Positions 27,061-35,792 of a stretch of 64,000 nt of DNA are shown piece by piece (within the stretch, counting starts at the first letter, position 1; every line of letters starts with the position of its first letter). This DNA comes from Mucilaginibacter empetricola. Lineage in GTDB: Bacteria; Bacteroidota; Bacteroidia; Sphingobacteriales; Sphingobacteriaceae. The stretch covers positions 186,001 through 250,000 of the forward strand of contig NZ_JANUBZ010000003.1 in NCBI RefSeq assembly GCF_024808665.1, written 5' to 3'. Made by a program: the position numbers and the translations under genes. The notes below the pieces were generated by a model that was not told the origin of the DNA, made no database searches, and saw only the letters and a program-made list of their open reading frames with translations.

Positions 27061-27999
27061 ATGATAATTGAAGACTTTGTTTCTTTTAACGCCAATGGAC
27101 TATACTGTAAATATGGTGATTTTTATATCGATCCAAAACAACCTGTAAGTAACGCAGTCATTTCGCATGCCCATGCAGACCATGCAATCAGCGGTAATGA
27201 TACGGTGTATTTAACCGAAGCTACCAAAGCATTTATGGTACTGCGTTATGGAAAAAATTCAGCCAAAGTTTTTAATGTAATTAGCTACAATACCCCCTTT
27301 ACAGTGGGTCAAGTTAAAATAACACTTATCCCGGCAGGGCATATGCTTGGCTCCGCACAAATATTAATGGAATATGAAAACGTAAAATATTTATACACAG
27401 GAGATTATAAATTGCAGGCAGATGCCACCTGCGAGCCAATTGAATGGGTAACTACAGATGTGCTGATAACAGAAAGCACCTTTGCCGATCCGGCAGTTTT
27501 GCACCCAGATCCGGTTAGTGAGATAAAGAAGATCAATGAAATAAAGACCAATATATTACTGGGCGCTTATGGTTTGGGTAAAAGTCAGCGGTTAATTAAC
27601 CTGATTAATACTTATGCGCCGCAAAAAAAGTTATTAATACATCACCGGATAATGCCCATTAATGCCATTTACGAGAAAATGGGCTATGCGCCGGGCAAGT
27701 GCCAGATTTATAGCCGTAAGCTGATGAAAAATCAGGAGGAGTTTGTTTACATCGTTCCGCCTTTTACTTTTGATAGTTATATCAGAGCAACTGGTGTTAC
27801 CCGTCTGTTTGCATCGGGGTGGAAGAATTTGCAGGTGAACAATCGCGATACACTTTTTATTTCGGATCATGTGGACTGGAACGATATTCTGCAAACCATA
27901 AAAAATACTCAACCCAAACAGATTTGGACCTTACATGGTAACGGCCAGCACCTGAAACAACATTTTGGCGATCATATTTTTGTAAAAATTTTGAACTAA
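27061..27999 (+). CDS. Metallo-beta-lactamase-fold exonuclease-like protein
   Basis: 312 residues. The zinc motif HAHADH lies at about residue 36-41, followed by PAGHMLGSAQI near 98 and YTGDYKLQADATCEP near 117, the order seen in DNA-ligase-associated exonucleases and 3'-end-processing-like MBL proteins. The beta-CASP insert is short. It probably acts on DNA or RNA ends in the cytoplasm. No DNA ligase is adjacent. The stop overlaps the start of the tiny DUF5522 gene by one base. Confidence 0.85.
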   Translation: MIIEDFVSFNANGLYCKYGDFYIDPKQPVSNAVISHAHADHAISGNDTVYLTEATKAFMVLRYGKNSAKVFNVISYNTPFTVGQVKITLIPAGHMLGSAQILMEYENVKYLYTGDYKLQADATCEPIEWVTTDVLITESTFADPAVLHPDPVSEIKKINEIKTNILLGAYGLGKSQRLINLINTYAPQKKLLIHHRIMPINAIYEKMGYAPGKCQIYSRKLMKNQEEFVYIVPPFTFDSYIRATGVTRLFASGWKNLQVNNRDTLFISDHVDWNDILQTIKNTQPKQIWTLHGNGQHLKQHFGDHIFVKILN

Positions 28000-28157
28000 T
28001 GCTGCAGGAAAATATTGATTACTACATAAATGAGGATGGCAACTTTGTTTTTACGAAGGAATATCACCTAAAACGGGGATATTGCTGTAAAAATAAATGC
28101 CTCCACTGTCCCTGGGACTATGGAAAACCCAAAGAGGATAAGGATGTTAAAAAATAA
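27999..28157 (+). CDS. Tiny cysteine-rich DUF5522 protein
   Basis: 52 residues, too short for routine ORF calls. The sequence has YYINEDGNFVFTKEYHLKRG followed by YCCKNKCLHCPWDYG, with a C-C-x3-C-x2-C arrangement and His, matching the DUF5522 family of small Bacteroidota proteins. It likely binds a metal through the four cysteines. Start ATG overlaps the stop of the MBL gene (TAATG), so translation is coupled. Confidence 0.8.
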   Translation: MLQENIDYYINEDGNFVFTKEYHLKRGYCCKNKCLHCPWDYGKPKEDKDVKK

Positions 28158-28188
28158 ATAAGGATATTTGCAACAAGGGTTAATAACA

Positions 28189-28638
28189 ATGCGGATAGAC
28201 GAGGAAATACAAAGCAGTAAATTTGAAGATAACTACCACAAGGCAGTTATAAATGTAAATTACACATATGGCTGGTTAAATAATGCATTCCGTTGCAAGT
28301 TTGAAAAACATAATCTTACCCAGCAACAGTTTAATGTGTTAAGAATATTAAGAGGGCAATACCCTAAACCGGCTACCATTAATTTATTAAAAGAGCGCAT
28401 GGTTGATAAAATGTCTGATGCATCGCGCATTGTTGATCGTTTGATTCAAAAAGGGCTGGTATCGCGTTGTACCAATAATAAGGACCGCCGGGCAGTTGAT
28501 ATCCGCATAAGTGATATTGGCCTGGGGATTCTCGAAAAAATGGATGTTGAGTTCAGAACAAAGGATGTTCTTCAAAAAAACCTTACCGAAGAAGAAGCTG
28601 GCCAATTGAGCGATTTGCTTGATAAGCTACGCGGATAG
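28189..28638 (+). CDS. MarR-family transcriptional regulator
   Basis: 149 residues from ATG 28189 (MRIDEEIQSSKFED). Winged helix: LTQQQFNVLRILRGQ, recognition region MSDASRIVDRLIQKGLVSR, and wing NKDRRAVDIRISDIGLGIL. Dimeric repressors of this type respond to small ligands. No target gene is obvious from position; it follows the DUF5522 gene by 31 bp on the same strand and faces the PAP2 gene. Confidence 0.92.
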   Translation: MRIDEEIQSSKFEDNYHKAVINVNYTYGWLNNAFRCKFEKHNLTQQQFNVLRILRGQYPKPATINLLKERMVDKMSDASRIVDRLIQKGLVSRCTNNKDRRAVDIRISDIGLGILEKMDVEFRTKDVLQKNLTEEEAGQLSDLLDKLRG

Positions 28639-28692
28639 TTTTGATTTCGGATTTGTTTATATCAGCATTCTGCAAATTCTGATTCAGACAAT

Positions 28693-29262
28693 TCATCCAA
28701 CAAAGTCAGGCTGTAGCTTTTTAAAGATGAATGCAAAAAGCCAGCCAACCAGCGCACCGTAAATAGCCCCGCAGGTAACATCAACAGGATAATGTACCCC
28801 AACATAAACCTGAGCAAAACTAATGATGCCTGCCCATAGTATTGCCCAAAGCCATATCCAGCGCCATTTCTTATAAAAAAGCAGAATCATAAAAAAAGCA
28901 ATAGCAAAATGGTCTGTAGCATGTGTTGATGGGAAACTATAACCTGTACCGCAGTCTACCCGGTTAATATCGGTTAAAGCCGTTACAGGATCACGACAGG
29001 GGCGCAGACGCTTTACCAAAGGTTTAATGATACTTGCGCTCGTGAAATCGGCAAAGCCGGCCGAGAGGGCTAAAAGAAGTATAATATAAATAGCTTGCTT
29101 TTTAAATTTCCAAACGCAAAATGCTGTGATAAACAGGTAAAGCGGAATCCAGAATTTGGGGTTGCGTAAATAAGGCATCACCAAATCAAAAAAAGGATTG
29201 GTAAGCGTGTGATTAATAAAATAAAATAAATGCCGGTCGAGTTGTAAAAGTGGGTCTGGCAT
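28693..29262 (-). CDS. Membrane PAP2-family phosphatase
   Basis: 189 residues with about five membrane helices. Motifs in order: KPLVKRLRPCRD (residues 80-91), PSTHATDHFA (about 120) and the VGVHYPVDV block (about 160), the three catalytic motifs of acid-phosphatase-like lipid phosphatases. Likely substrates are undecaprenyl or phosphatidylglycerol phosphates. Convergent with the MarR gene and divergent from glmM. Confidence 0.92.
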   Translation of the reverse strand: MPDPLLQLDRHLFYFINHTLTNPFFDLVMPYLRNPKFWIPLYLFITAFCVWKFKKQAIYIILLLALSAGFADFTSASIIKPLVKRLRPCRDPVTALTDINRVDCGTGYSFPSTHATDHFAIAFFMILLFYKKWRWIWLWAILWAGIISFAQVYVGVHYPVDVTCGAIYGALVGWLFAFIFKKLQPDFVG

Positions 29263-29309
29263 TGTTTTTATGCAGATAAATATTAATGAGCTTTATTTAA
29301 AAGCGTTGT

Positions 29310-29317
29310 CAAATATA
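29310..29317 (-). promoter_or_regulatory. Possible -7 element of the PAP2 gene
   Basis: The minus strand reads TATATTTG, matching TAnnTTTG, 48 bp before the start. A TTG lies 23 nt further upstream (29341-29343), slightly too far for the usual spacing. Confidence 0.4.
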
Positions 29318-29376
29318 GCCAATAAAATGAGTGAGTAAAACAATGCGATTTATAAGAAGCTTCGGTTAAATATTTT

Positions 29377-29384
29377 TATTTTTG
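29377..29384 (+). promoter_or_regulatory. Possible -7 element of glmM
   Basis: TATTTTTG matches TAnnTTTG and ends 19 bp before the TTG start codon of glmM. No TTG lies at the expected -33 position. Confidence 0.4.
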
Positions 29385-29403
29385 CGCTATAAATTTTTGC
29401 ACC

Positions 29404-30795
29404 TTGACATTAATAAAATCAATTTCGGGCATAAGGGGTACCATTGGCGGTACAGTGGGCGAAGGACTTACCCCGTTAGATATTGTAAAATTTACTTCGG
29501 CTTATGGTACATGGGCTGTAAATAAAACAGGTATAAATAAAATTGTTTTGGGGCGTGATGCACGTATTTCGGGCAATATGGTTAATAACTTGGTTATCGG
29601 GACACTACAAGGGCTGGGTATTGATGTTATAGACCTTGGGCTATCAACCACCCCCACCGTTGAAATAGCAGTTCCTTTAGAAAAGGCTGCAGGTGGAATA
29701 ATCCTTACTGCAAGCCATAATCCCAAACAGTGGAATGCGCTTAAGCTATTAAATGCCGATGGTGAGTTTATAAGCGATGCTGATGGCAAGGAAGTACTTG
29801 ATATTGCCGAAAGCAGCGCCTTTAAATATGCCGATGTAAACGATCTGGGTAAGGTTTATAACGACAATAACTATTTACAGGAGCATATTGACCAAATATT
29901 GGCGTTGCCATTAGTTGATGTTGATGCTATTACTAAGGCTGACTTTAAAGTAGTTATAGATTGTGTTAATTCAACTGGTGGTATATTTGTTCCTGCATTG
30001 TTGAGAAGTTTGGGTGTTAAAACAGTTCATGAATTATATTGTGAACCCGACGGAAACTTTCCGCACAACCCTGAACCACTACCGGAAAACCTCACAGCGC
30101 TTTCCAAAGAAGTTTTATTAAAAAGAGCTGACCTGGGTATAGCCGTTGACCCTGATGTTGACAGACTTTGTTTTGTTTGCGAAGATGGCAATATGTTTGG
30201 TGAAGAATACACGCTGGTTGCGGTTGCTGACTATGTGCTAAAAAATAAAAAAGGTAATACGGTATCAAACCTGTCATCAACACGTGCATTGCGTGATGTT
30301 ACTGAACAGGCCGGCGGCGAATACCATGCCGCTGCGGTAGGAGAGGTGAACGTAGTAAACAAAATGAAGGCCGTTAATGCCGTTATTGGTGGCGAGGGCA
30401 ACGGTGGCGTAATTTACCCAGAGCTACATTATGGTAGAGATGCACTGGTGGGCATCGCCCTATTTTTAACACACCTGGCCAAATTCGGTAAACCTGTTTC
30501 TATATTGAGAAGTTCTTATCCTGGCTATTTTATCTCTAAAAATAAAATAACGCTTACACCTGAGATGGACATTGATGCCCTTTTGCTTAAGGTAGAGGAA
30601 AAATACAAGAAACAACCTCATACAACCATTGATGGTTTGAAAATAGAATTTGACAAAGAATGGGTACATTTGCGGCGGTCAAATACTGAACCCATAATTC
30701 GTATTTACTCAGAAGGTAATTCGGAAACGGTTGCAAATAACCTGGCAAGTAAAATAATTGCCGATATAAAGGAAATTTTACAGTTAAAAAACTGA
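29404..30795 (+). CDS. glmM: Phosphoglucosamine mutase GlmM (phosphohexomutase family)
   Basis: 463 residues starting with TTG; no ATG is available before the conserved N-terminus TLIKSISGIRGTIGG, so the non-ATG start is real. Catalytic serine loop TASHNPKQWNALK (about residue 100), metal-binding loop DPDVDRL (about 243) and sugar-binding GEGNGGV (about 330) are all present. It converts glucosamine-6-phosphate to glucosamine-1-phosphate for UDP-GlcNAc; annotation as phosphomannomutase/phosphoglucomutase is an alternative within the family. Confidence 0.9.
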   Translation: MTLIKSISGIRGTIGGTVGEGLTPLDIVKFTSAYGTWAVNKTGINKIVLGRDARISGNMVNNLVIGTLQGLGIDVIDLGLSTTPTVEIAVPLEKAAGGIILTASHNPKQWNALKLLNADGEFISDADGKEVLDIAESSAFKYADVNDLGKVYNDNNYLQEHIDQILALPLVDVDAITKADFKVVIDCVNSTGGIFVPALLRSLGVKTVHELYCEPDGNFPHNPEPLPENLTALSKEVLLKRADLGIAVDPDVDRLCFVCEDGNMFGEEYTLVAVADYVLKNKKGNTVSNLSSTRALRDVTEQAGGEYHAAAVGEVNVVNKMKAVNAVIGGEGNGGVIYPELHYGRDALVGIALFLTHLAKFGKPVSILRSSYPGYFISKNKITLTPEMDIDALLLKVEEKYKKQPHTTIDGLKIEFDKEWVHLRRSNTEPIIRIYSEGNSETVANNLASKIIADIKEILQLKN

Positions 30796-30888
30796 TTATC
30801 CGCGCCAGCAAAGGCGGAACAGTAAAGTAAAAAAGTGAACGATTAAATCTGCGGGATTGCAATTTAAATTCAAATTAAAATACTCAAT

Positions 30889-30933
30889 AAAGTGTTGTGG
30901 ATGCCTGAATTTTCAAGCGTTTCACAGCACTTT
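30889..30933 (+). promoter_or_regulatory. Long hairpin in the leader of the cysteine desulfurase gene
   Basis: AAAGTGTTGTG (30889-30899) pairs with CACAGCACTTT (30923-30933), 11 bp with one G-T pair and possible inner pairs. The right arm ends 16 bp before the ATG. It may terminate glmM transcription or control the downstream gene. Confidence 0.5.
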
Positions 30934-30949
30934 ATATAAATAATAAAAG

Positions 30950-32086
30950 ATGCGTGTTTATTTAGATAATGCTGCTACAACCCCTCTTGATGCAGAGGTA
31001 ATGAAAGAGATGTACAAGGTAATGGAAACCACTTATGGTAACCCATCATCCATTCACGCTCATGGCCGCGAGGCCCGCACAATAATTGAAAAGGCAAGAA
31101 AAACAATTGCCAACCTGCTTGGAACTTCGCCGGCCGAGATTTTTTTCACATCGAGCGGAACAGAGGCGGATAATACTGCTATAAGGTGTGGCATTATTGA
31201 TCATCACATTAAACATGCTATTACCAGTCGCATTGAACACCATGCTGTAATTCACACCCTCGAAGCGCTGGAAAAAGCAGGCATCATCAGGTTAAGTTTT
31301 GTTAATGTTGATGCTAAAGGCAATATTGATTACGACCATTTGGAGACTTTGTTAAAAGAAAACGAACGTAGTTTTGTATCAATAATGCATGCCAATAACG
31401 AAATTGGTACCTTATCAGATATGGAGCGCATTGGTGACCTGTGTGAGGTTTATAATGCTATCTATCACTGCGATACGGTGCAAACCATGGGGCATTACAA
31501 GCATGATTTAAGCAAACTGAAAGCTCATTTTTTGGTTTGTTCGGCCCATAAATTACACGGACCTAAAGGTGTAGGCTTTTTACATATTAATCATCGCATA
31601 AAAATAAAACCATTAATTTATGGAGGTGCCCAGGAACGCAATATGCGTGGAGGTACCGAAAATATTTATGGCATAGTTGGGCTTGCCAAAGCTTTAGAAA
31701 TGGCATATGCCGAAATGGAGCAGCATCAACAGCATATTCAGGGTTTAAAAAACTATATGAAAACGCAGTTGATTGAAAGCATTCCGGGTATTGGTTTTAA
31801 TGGCGAAACAGACGAAGATAAAAGCTTGTATACGGTATTAAATGTTCAGTTCCCTGAAATGGAGATGGCAGATATGCTTTTATTCAGCCTGGATATAGCC
31901 GGGATTTCGGCTTCGGGTGGCAGTGCATGCAGTTCGGGCTCTGATATCGGTTCGCATGTACTTACCGCAATAGGAGCAAGCGCGAGTCGCCCATCGGTTA
32001 GATTTTCTTTCTCGAAATATACCACCAAAGAAGAAATTGATTTTACCCTGGCTAAAGTAAAAGAGCTTTGCCTGGTTAATGCCTGA
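30950..32086 (+). CDS. Cysteine desulfurase (NifS/IscS-like, PLP-dependent)
   Basis: 378 residues, class V aminotransferase fold. N-terminus VYLDNAATTPLD, PLP lysine in SAHKLHGPKG (about residue 203), RGGTENIYGIVGLAKAL, and the catalytic Cys loop SGGSACSSGS (about residue 327). It provides sulfur from cysteine for Fe-S clusters or thio-modified tRNA. No IscU or SufBCD neighbours, so the specific pathway is open. A hairpin precedes the start and a strong terminator follows. Confidence 0.93.
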   Translation: MRVYLDNAATTPLDAEVMKEMYKVMETTYGNPSSIHAHGREARTIIEKARKTIANLLGTSPAEIFFTSSGTEADNTAIRCGIIDHHIKHAITSRIEHHAVIHTLEALEKAGIIRLSFVNVDAKGNIDYDHLETLLKENERSFVSIMHANNEIGTLSDMERIGDLCEVYNAIYHCDTVQTMGHYKHDLSKLKAHFLVCSAHKLHGPKGVGFLHINHRIKIKPLIYGGAQERNMRGGTENIYGIVGLAKALEMAYAEMEQHQQHIQGLKNYMKTQLIESIPGIGFNGETDEDKSLYTVLNVQFPEMEMADMLLFSLDIAGISASGGSACSSGSDIGSHVLTAIGASASRPSVRFSFSKYTTKEEIDFTLAKVKELCLVNA

Positions 32087-32109
32087 TAAGCGATTTAAAA
32101 TTTTAAATA

Positions 32110-32143
32110 AAAACGGCGTGCCTGAACGGTACGCCGTTTTTTT
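32110..32143 (+). terminator. Intrinsic terminator of the cysteine desulfurase gene
   Basis: AAAACGGCGTGCC-tgaac-GGTACGCCGTTTT followed by TTT: a 13 bp stem with one G-T pair. Confidence 0.9.
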
Positions 32144-32236
32144 GTTTAAGAAATATGTGTAGATAAAGGTATTGGCTAAATAATTAAACTAAATGGCATA
32201 ATCATTGCTTTATTTAATTATAAATTAATAAAACCT

Positions 32237-32536
32237 ATGAATACCAAAAATCAAAATCCCGAAAAAAAGCAGGAACGCCCGGAACATAATCGTCCGGATG
32301 AAATTCCTGAGAAGAGAAAGTCTGAACAAGAAGGATCTGGCTATCATCGCCAAGCAGAGCAGGAGCAACAGCAGGAAGGCAATGATTCTTCTTATAGCGA
32401 GCAAACTGACGTTACACCACCCAATCAGCATGAGTTTCCTTCAGTTGGTAATGCACAAACAGATTTTAAGCCAAGTAACCACGGCCGTACTACCGGCAGA
32501 ATGGTAGGGCACGAGCCCGGCACCGAAAGTTTATAG
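32237..32536 (+). CDS. Small hydrophilic, probably disordered protein
   Basis: 99 residues, almost wholly polar and charged (Lys, Glu, Gln, Pro, Asn), with glutamine/glutamate-rich runs and no hydrophobic core. No family recognised. The composition resembles stress-related disordered proteins. It has a proper ATG, its own hairpin terminator and a similar small gene next to it, which supports it being real even though overlapping ORFs exist in other frames. Confidence 0.65.
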   Translation: MNTKNQNPEKKQERPEHNRPDEIPEKRKSEQEGSGYHRQAEQEQQQEGNDSSYSEQTDVTPPNQHEFPSVGNAQTDFKPSNHGRTTGRMVGHEPGTESL

Positions 32537-32570
32537 TTGAAATTTAACTCTTCAAATAAGAGTATCATAT

Positions 32571-32603
32571 AACAAGGGTTATCAGGTGCTGGTAGCCTTT
32601 GTT
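32571..32603 (+). terminator. Hairpin between the two small hydrophilic genes
   Basis: AACAAGGGTTA (32571-32581) pairs with TAGCCTTTGTT (32593-32603) through two wobble pairs. The T-run is weak, so partial termination is likely. Confidence 0.5.
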
Positions 32604-32620
32604 ATTTAAACTTAAAAGTT

Positions 32621-32854
32621 ATGGAAACAAATAATAAGCCTCTCGATAAAAAGATTCAGGAGGATAAAAATGATGCTACCAAGCCTTTCTCTAATGTGGA
32701 AAATGATAATGCTGTTGAGATAAACAGGGCAGGAGATGCTGATTCCAGAAAATATATGGGCAAAAAGAGCGAGAAGCACGGCGGCCCCAACTGGGATAAA
32801 AAAAGTAAAGATGTAGATGGAGATACCGGGCAAAATGCCGGGGTTTTTAAATAA
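32621..32854 (+). CDS. Small hydrophilic, probably disordered protein (second of a pair)
   Basis: 77 residues, rich in Lys, Asp and Asn, without hydrophobic segments; short motifs HGGPNWDKK and DTGQNAG may be conserved. No family recognised. It lies 84 bp after the previous small protein on the same strand, with hairpins on both sides. Confidence 0.6.
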   Translation: METNNKPLDKKIQEDKNDATKPFSNVENDNAVEINRAGDADSRKYMGKKSEKHGGPNWDKKSKDVDGDTGQNAGVFK

Positions 32855-32860
32855 ATCTTC

Positions 32861-32898
32861 AAACAAATAAGGCCATCCAAAAGATAGCCTTGTTTGTT
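32861..32898. terminator. Bidirectional terminator between small gene and accD
   Basis: AAACAAATAAGGCCATC pairs with GATAGCCTTGTTTGTT around CAAAA. It serves the rightward small gene and leftward accD, which converge here. Confidence 0.75.
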
Positions 32899-32917
32899 AT
32901 TTTATGTTTTGATGAGA

Positions 32918-33763
32918 TTAATTATCCATCATTTTTAAAAATGAAGACAATTGCTCTTTCATCTGCCTGCGATCAACTATAAAATCAAGGAAGCCATGTT
33001 CCTGAACAAATTCAGCAGTTTGAAAGCCTTTAGGTAAATCCTTTTTAATGGTTTCTTTGATAACCCGTGGTCCCGCAAAGCCAATCAGCGAGCCAGGTTC
33101 AGCTATATTAATATCCCCCAACATAGCATATGATGCCGTTACACCACCTGTTGTCGGGTCGGTAAGTAACGATATATAAGGAATTTTAGCCTGCGATAGC
33201 AATGCCAGCTTAGCTGATGTTTTAGCCATTTGCATCAATGAGAAAGCAGCTTCCATCATTCGGGCGCCGCCTGATTTAGAAATCATCAGGAAAGGTACTT
33301 TATGCTCAATGCTGTAATCAATGGAGCGGGCTATTTTTTCACCGACAACCGAACCCATTGAGCCGCCAATAAAATTAAAGTCCATACAGGCAATAACTAT
33401 AGGCTGACCACCCATTTTGCCAAACCCAGATCGGATAGCGTCTTTTAACCCGGTTTTAGCCTGGGTTTCTTTCAGCCTGTCAACATATTTTTTGGAATCT
33501 TCAAAATGCAGCGGATCTCCCGAACGGAGGTTAGCAAATAGCTCTGTAAACTCGTTATTATCAAAAAGTATAGAAAAATATTCTTTTGAACCTATACGCA
33601 GATGGTAACCACAATAGTGACAAACATATTGATTCTCAACCTGCTCAGAATAATGAAGGGGTTTCTTACATTCAGGGCATTTATTCCAGATGCCATCGGG
33701 GGCTTCTTTCTTTTCCTCAGTAGTCGTAATTATCCCTTTAGTTTCCCGTTTAAACCATGCCAT
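32918..33763 (-). CDS. accD: Acetyl-CoA carboxylase carboxyltransferase subunit beta
   Basis: 281 residues from ATG 33763 ([10 protein letters not shown]); an upstream TTG would add seven residues. N-terminal zinc ribbon CPEC...CHYCG (residues 31-53) followed by the crotonase-like carboxyltransferase core ([39 protein letters not shown]). It transfers carbon dioxide from biotin to acetyl-CoA in the first committed step of fatty-acid synthesis. accA is not in this window. Confidence 0.96.
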   Translation of the reverse strand: MAWFKRETKGIITTTEEKKEAPDGIWNKCPECKKPLHYSEQVENQYVCHYCGYHLRIGSKEYFSILFDNNEFTELFANLRSGDPLHFEDSKKYVDRLKETQAKTGLKDAIRSGFGKMGGQPIVIACMDFNFIGGSMGSVVGEKIARSIDYSIEHKVPFLMISKSGGARMMEAAFSLMQMAKTSAKLALLSQAKIPYISLLTDPTTGGVTASYAMLGDINIAEPGSLIGFAGPRVIKETIKKDLPKGFQTAEFVQEHGFLDFIVDRRQMKEQLSSFLKMMDN

Positions 33764-34053
33764 ATCTATATCTAGCTCTTTCAATTGACTACAAAGAAAC
33801 GAAAAAATATTTTAGATATCAGATAATACATCACACAGTTTAAACTGACACGGGCTGTGAAAAATATTTATTGTGAAATTGTGAATTATAAGCAGGTTTT
33901 GGCTTTCGATTTTAACATAAATTTAATTTGAAAGCTTTTATCAAAAAAAAGTTTTAAAATTTGACAGTATTCTGTATTTTATGGCTTATAAATCAGATAA
34001 TTTATAATCAAAACCGGGAAATTTTATAACTTCGAGCCCCAATTAAAGGTCAA

Positions 34054-35133
34054 ATGGATTTAAGAAATTATAGAGGCGTTCTGCACGGCGATCAGGTGCA
34101 GGAGCTATTTGAAGCCGCTAAAAAGCACAAGTTTGCTTTACCGGCTGTAAACGTAACAGGTACAAATACCATTAACGCTGTTATGGAAACTGCAAAAGCG
34201 GTAAACTCACCGGTAATTATACAATTATCAAACGGTGGTGCCCAATTTTATGCAGGTAAATCGTTAGATAACTCTAAACTACAGGCTTGTATTTTAGGTG
34301 CTGTTTCTGCTGCAAAACACGTTCATTTGCTGGCCGAGCACTATGGTATATCTGTAATATTGCATACAGACCACGCTGCTTTGAAGTTTTTGCCATGGAT
34401 TGATGGTTTATTAGAGCACGGCGAAAAATTCTTTGCCGAAACGGGTAAACCTCTGTTTTCATCGCATATGCTTGATCTTTCGGAAGAGCCATTGCACGAG
34501 AATATCGAAATATCGGCCAAATACTTAACCCGTATGGCTAAAATGGGTATGACACTGGAGATTGAATTAGGCGTAACAGGTGGTGAAGAAGACGGCGTTG
34601 ACAACTCTGATGTTGACAGCTCACGTTTATATACTCAACCTGAGGATGTAGCTTATTCGTACGAAGAACTTTCAAAAGTAAGTCATCGTTTTACGGTAGC
34701 TGCTGCTTTTGGTAACGTACACGGTGTTTACAAACCAGGCAATGTTAAATTACAACCGGTTATATTACATAACTCACAAGAGTATTTAAAGAAACAGTTT
34801 AACCTGACTGCCGAAAAACCTATCAATTTCGTATTCCACGGAGGATCAGGTTCAACTCAGGAAGAAATCAGAGAAGCTATTTCTTACGGTGCTATCAAAA
34901 TGAACATTGATACTGATATGCAGTGGGCATTTTGGGAAGGCATTAAAGATTACTATCAATCAAAAGAAGGTTATCTGCAAAGCCAGATTGGTAATCCTGA
35001 AGGCGAAGATTCTCCAAACAAAAAATATTACGACCCACGCGTTTGGTTACGTAAAGGCGAAGAGCAATTTGTTAAGCGTTTAAAAGAAGCATTTGCCGAT
35101 TTAAATTGCCTTGACGTTTATAGTAAATTATAG
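34054..35133 (+). CDS. fbaA: Class II fructose-bisphosphate aldolase
   Basis: 359 residues. Zinc site HTDHAA (about residue 109), the catalytic-loop region, GVTGGEEDGVDN (about 177) and VFHGGSGSTQEEIREAI (about 263) are all characteristic of FbaA-type class II enzymes. It splits fructose-1,6-bisphosphate in glycolysis and runs in reverse for gluconeogenesis. Divergent from accD with 290 bp between them; single gene with strong terminator. Confidence 0.96.
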   Translation: MDLRNYRGVLHGDQVQELFEAAKKHKFALPAVNVTGTNTINAVMETAKAVNSPVIIQLSNGGAQFYAGKSLDNSKLQACILGAVSAAKHVHLLAEHYGISVILHTDHAALKFLPWIDGLLEHGEKFFAETGKPLFSSHMLDLSEEPLHENIEISAKYLTRMAKMGMTLEIELGVTGGEEDGVDNSDVDSSRLYTQPEDVAYSYEELSKVSHRFTVAAAFGNVHGVYKPGNVKLQPVILHNSQEYLKKQFNLTAEKPINFVFHGGSGSTQEEIREAISYGAIKMNIDTDMQWAFWEGIKDYYQSKEGYLQSQIGNPEGEDSPNKKYYDPRVWLRKGEEQFVKRLKEAFADLNCLDVYSKL

Positions 35134-35136
35134 TAT

Positions 35137-35181
35137 TAGTTGATTGGGTTGATTGAGTTAAATAGTTGATTAGGTTGGATT
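35137..35181. repeat. Degenerate 9-mer tandem repeat (TTGATTGGG/TTGATTGAG type)
   Basis: TAGTTGATTGGGTTGATTGAGTT and a further degenerate copy follow the fbaA stop. Similar tracts lie at 18168-18207, 45609-45640 and, inverted, 45846-45869. Confidence 0.6.
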
Positions 35182-35230
35182 ACCTGCTTAGTTAATTCTA
35201 TTTTATCAATCAGCATCGTAATCAAAATAC

Positions 35231-35267
35231 AAAAGCGCTAATGTGATAAACATTGGCGCTTTTTTTT
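35231..35267 (+). terminator. Intrinsic terminator of fbaA
   Basis: AAAAGCGCTAATGT-gataa-ACATTGGCGCTTTT with a run of T: 14 bp stem containing one T-G pair. Confidence 0.9.
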
Positions 35268-35294
35268 AGTTGTGTATGAGTAAAACATACACTA

Positions 35295-35792
35295 ATGGCT
35301 AAGAAAAAAAACTTATTTGAGCAATTTGCAAACTGGGCCACCATTGCAACTGGAAGCTCATCTGCATTTATTACAGCAATTGCTGTTATCATCATTTGGG
35401 GCATTACGGGGCCGGTATTTAAATATTCAGATACCTGGCAGTTAATCATCAATACAGGCACCACTATTATCACCTTTTTGATGGTTTTCCTGATTCAGAA
35501 ATCCCAAAATAAAGATTCAAAGGCAATCCACCTGAAACTGAACGAAATTATTGCCTCGCATCAGGGAACCAGCAACCGGATGGTAAATGTTGAAGACTTA
35601 ACGGAACTGGAATTGGATCAATTGCGTAAATTTTATGTACAATTGTCTAAATTAGCTGCCAAAGAAGATGACCTTACCAGCACACATTCAATTGATGCTG
35701 CTGAGGAAAATAATCAAAGCAAGATAATTAGCTTCAGACAAAGAAATTCGTATAAAAATGCCCGCAACAATACAAGTAAACAAAATCACTGA
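35295..35792 (+). CDS. Low-affinity iron permease family membrane protein
   Basis: 165 residues. Two membrane helices at about residues 22-42 (SAFITAIAVIIIWGITGPV) and 52-70 (IINTGTTIITFLMVFLI), then QKSQNKDSKAIHLKLNE, the family signature (PF04120). Similar to the membrane part of fungal Fet4 but shorter; actual iron transport is unproven for bacterial members. Its last 35 bp overlap the next gene in another frame. Confidence 0.85.
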   Translation: MAKKKNLFEQFANWATIATGSSSAFITAIAVIIIWGITGPVFKYSDTWQLIINTGTTIITFLMVFLIQKSQNKDSKAIHLKLNEIIASHQGTSNRMVNVEDLTELELDQLRKFYVQLSKLAAKEDDLTSTHSIDAAEENNQSKIISFRQRNSYKNARNNTSKQNH

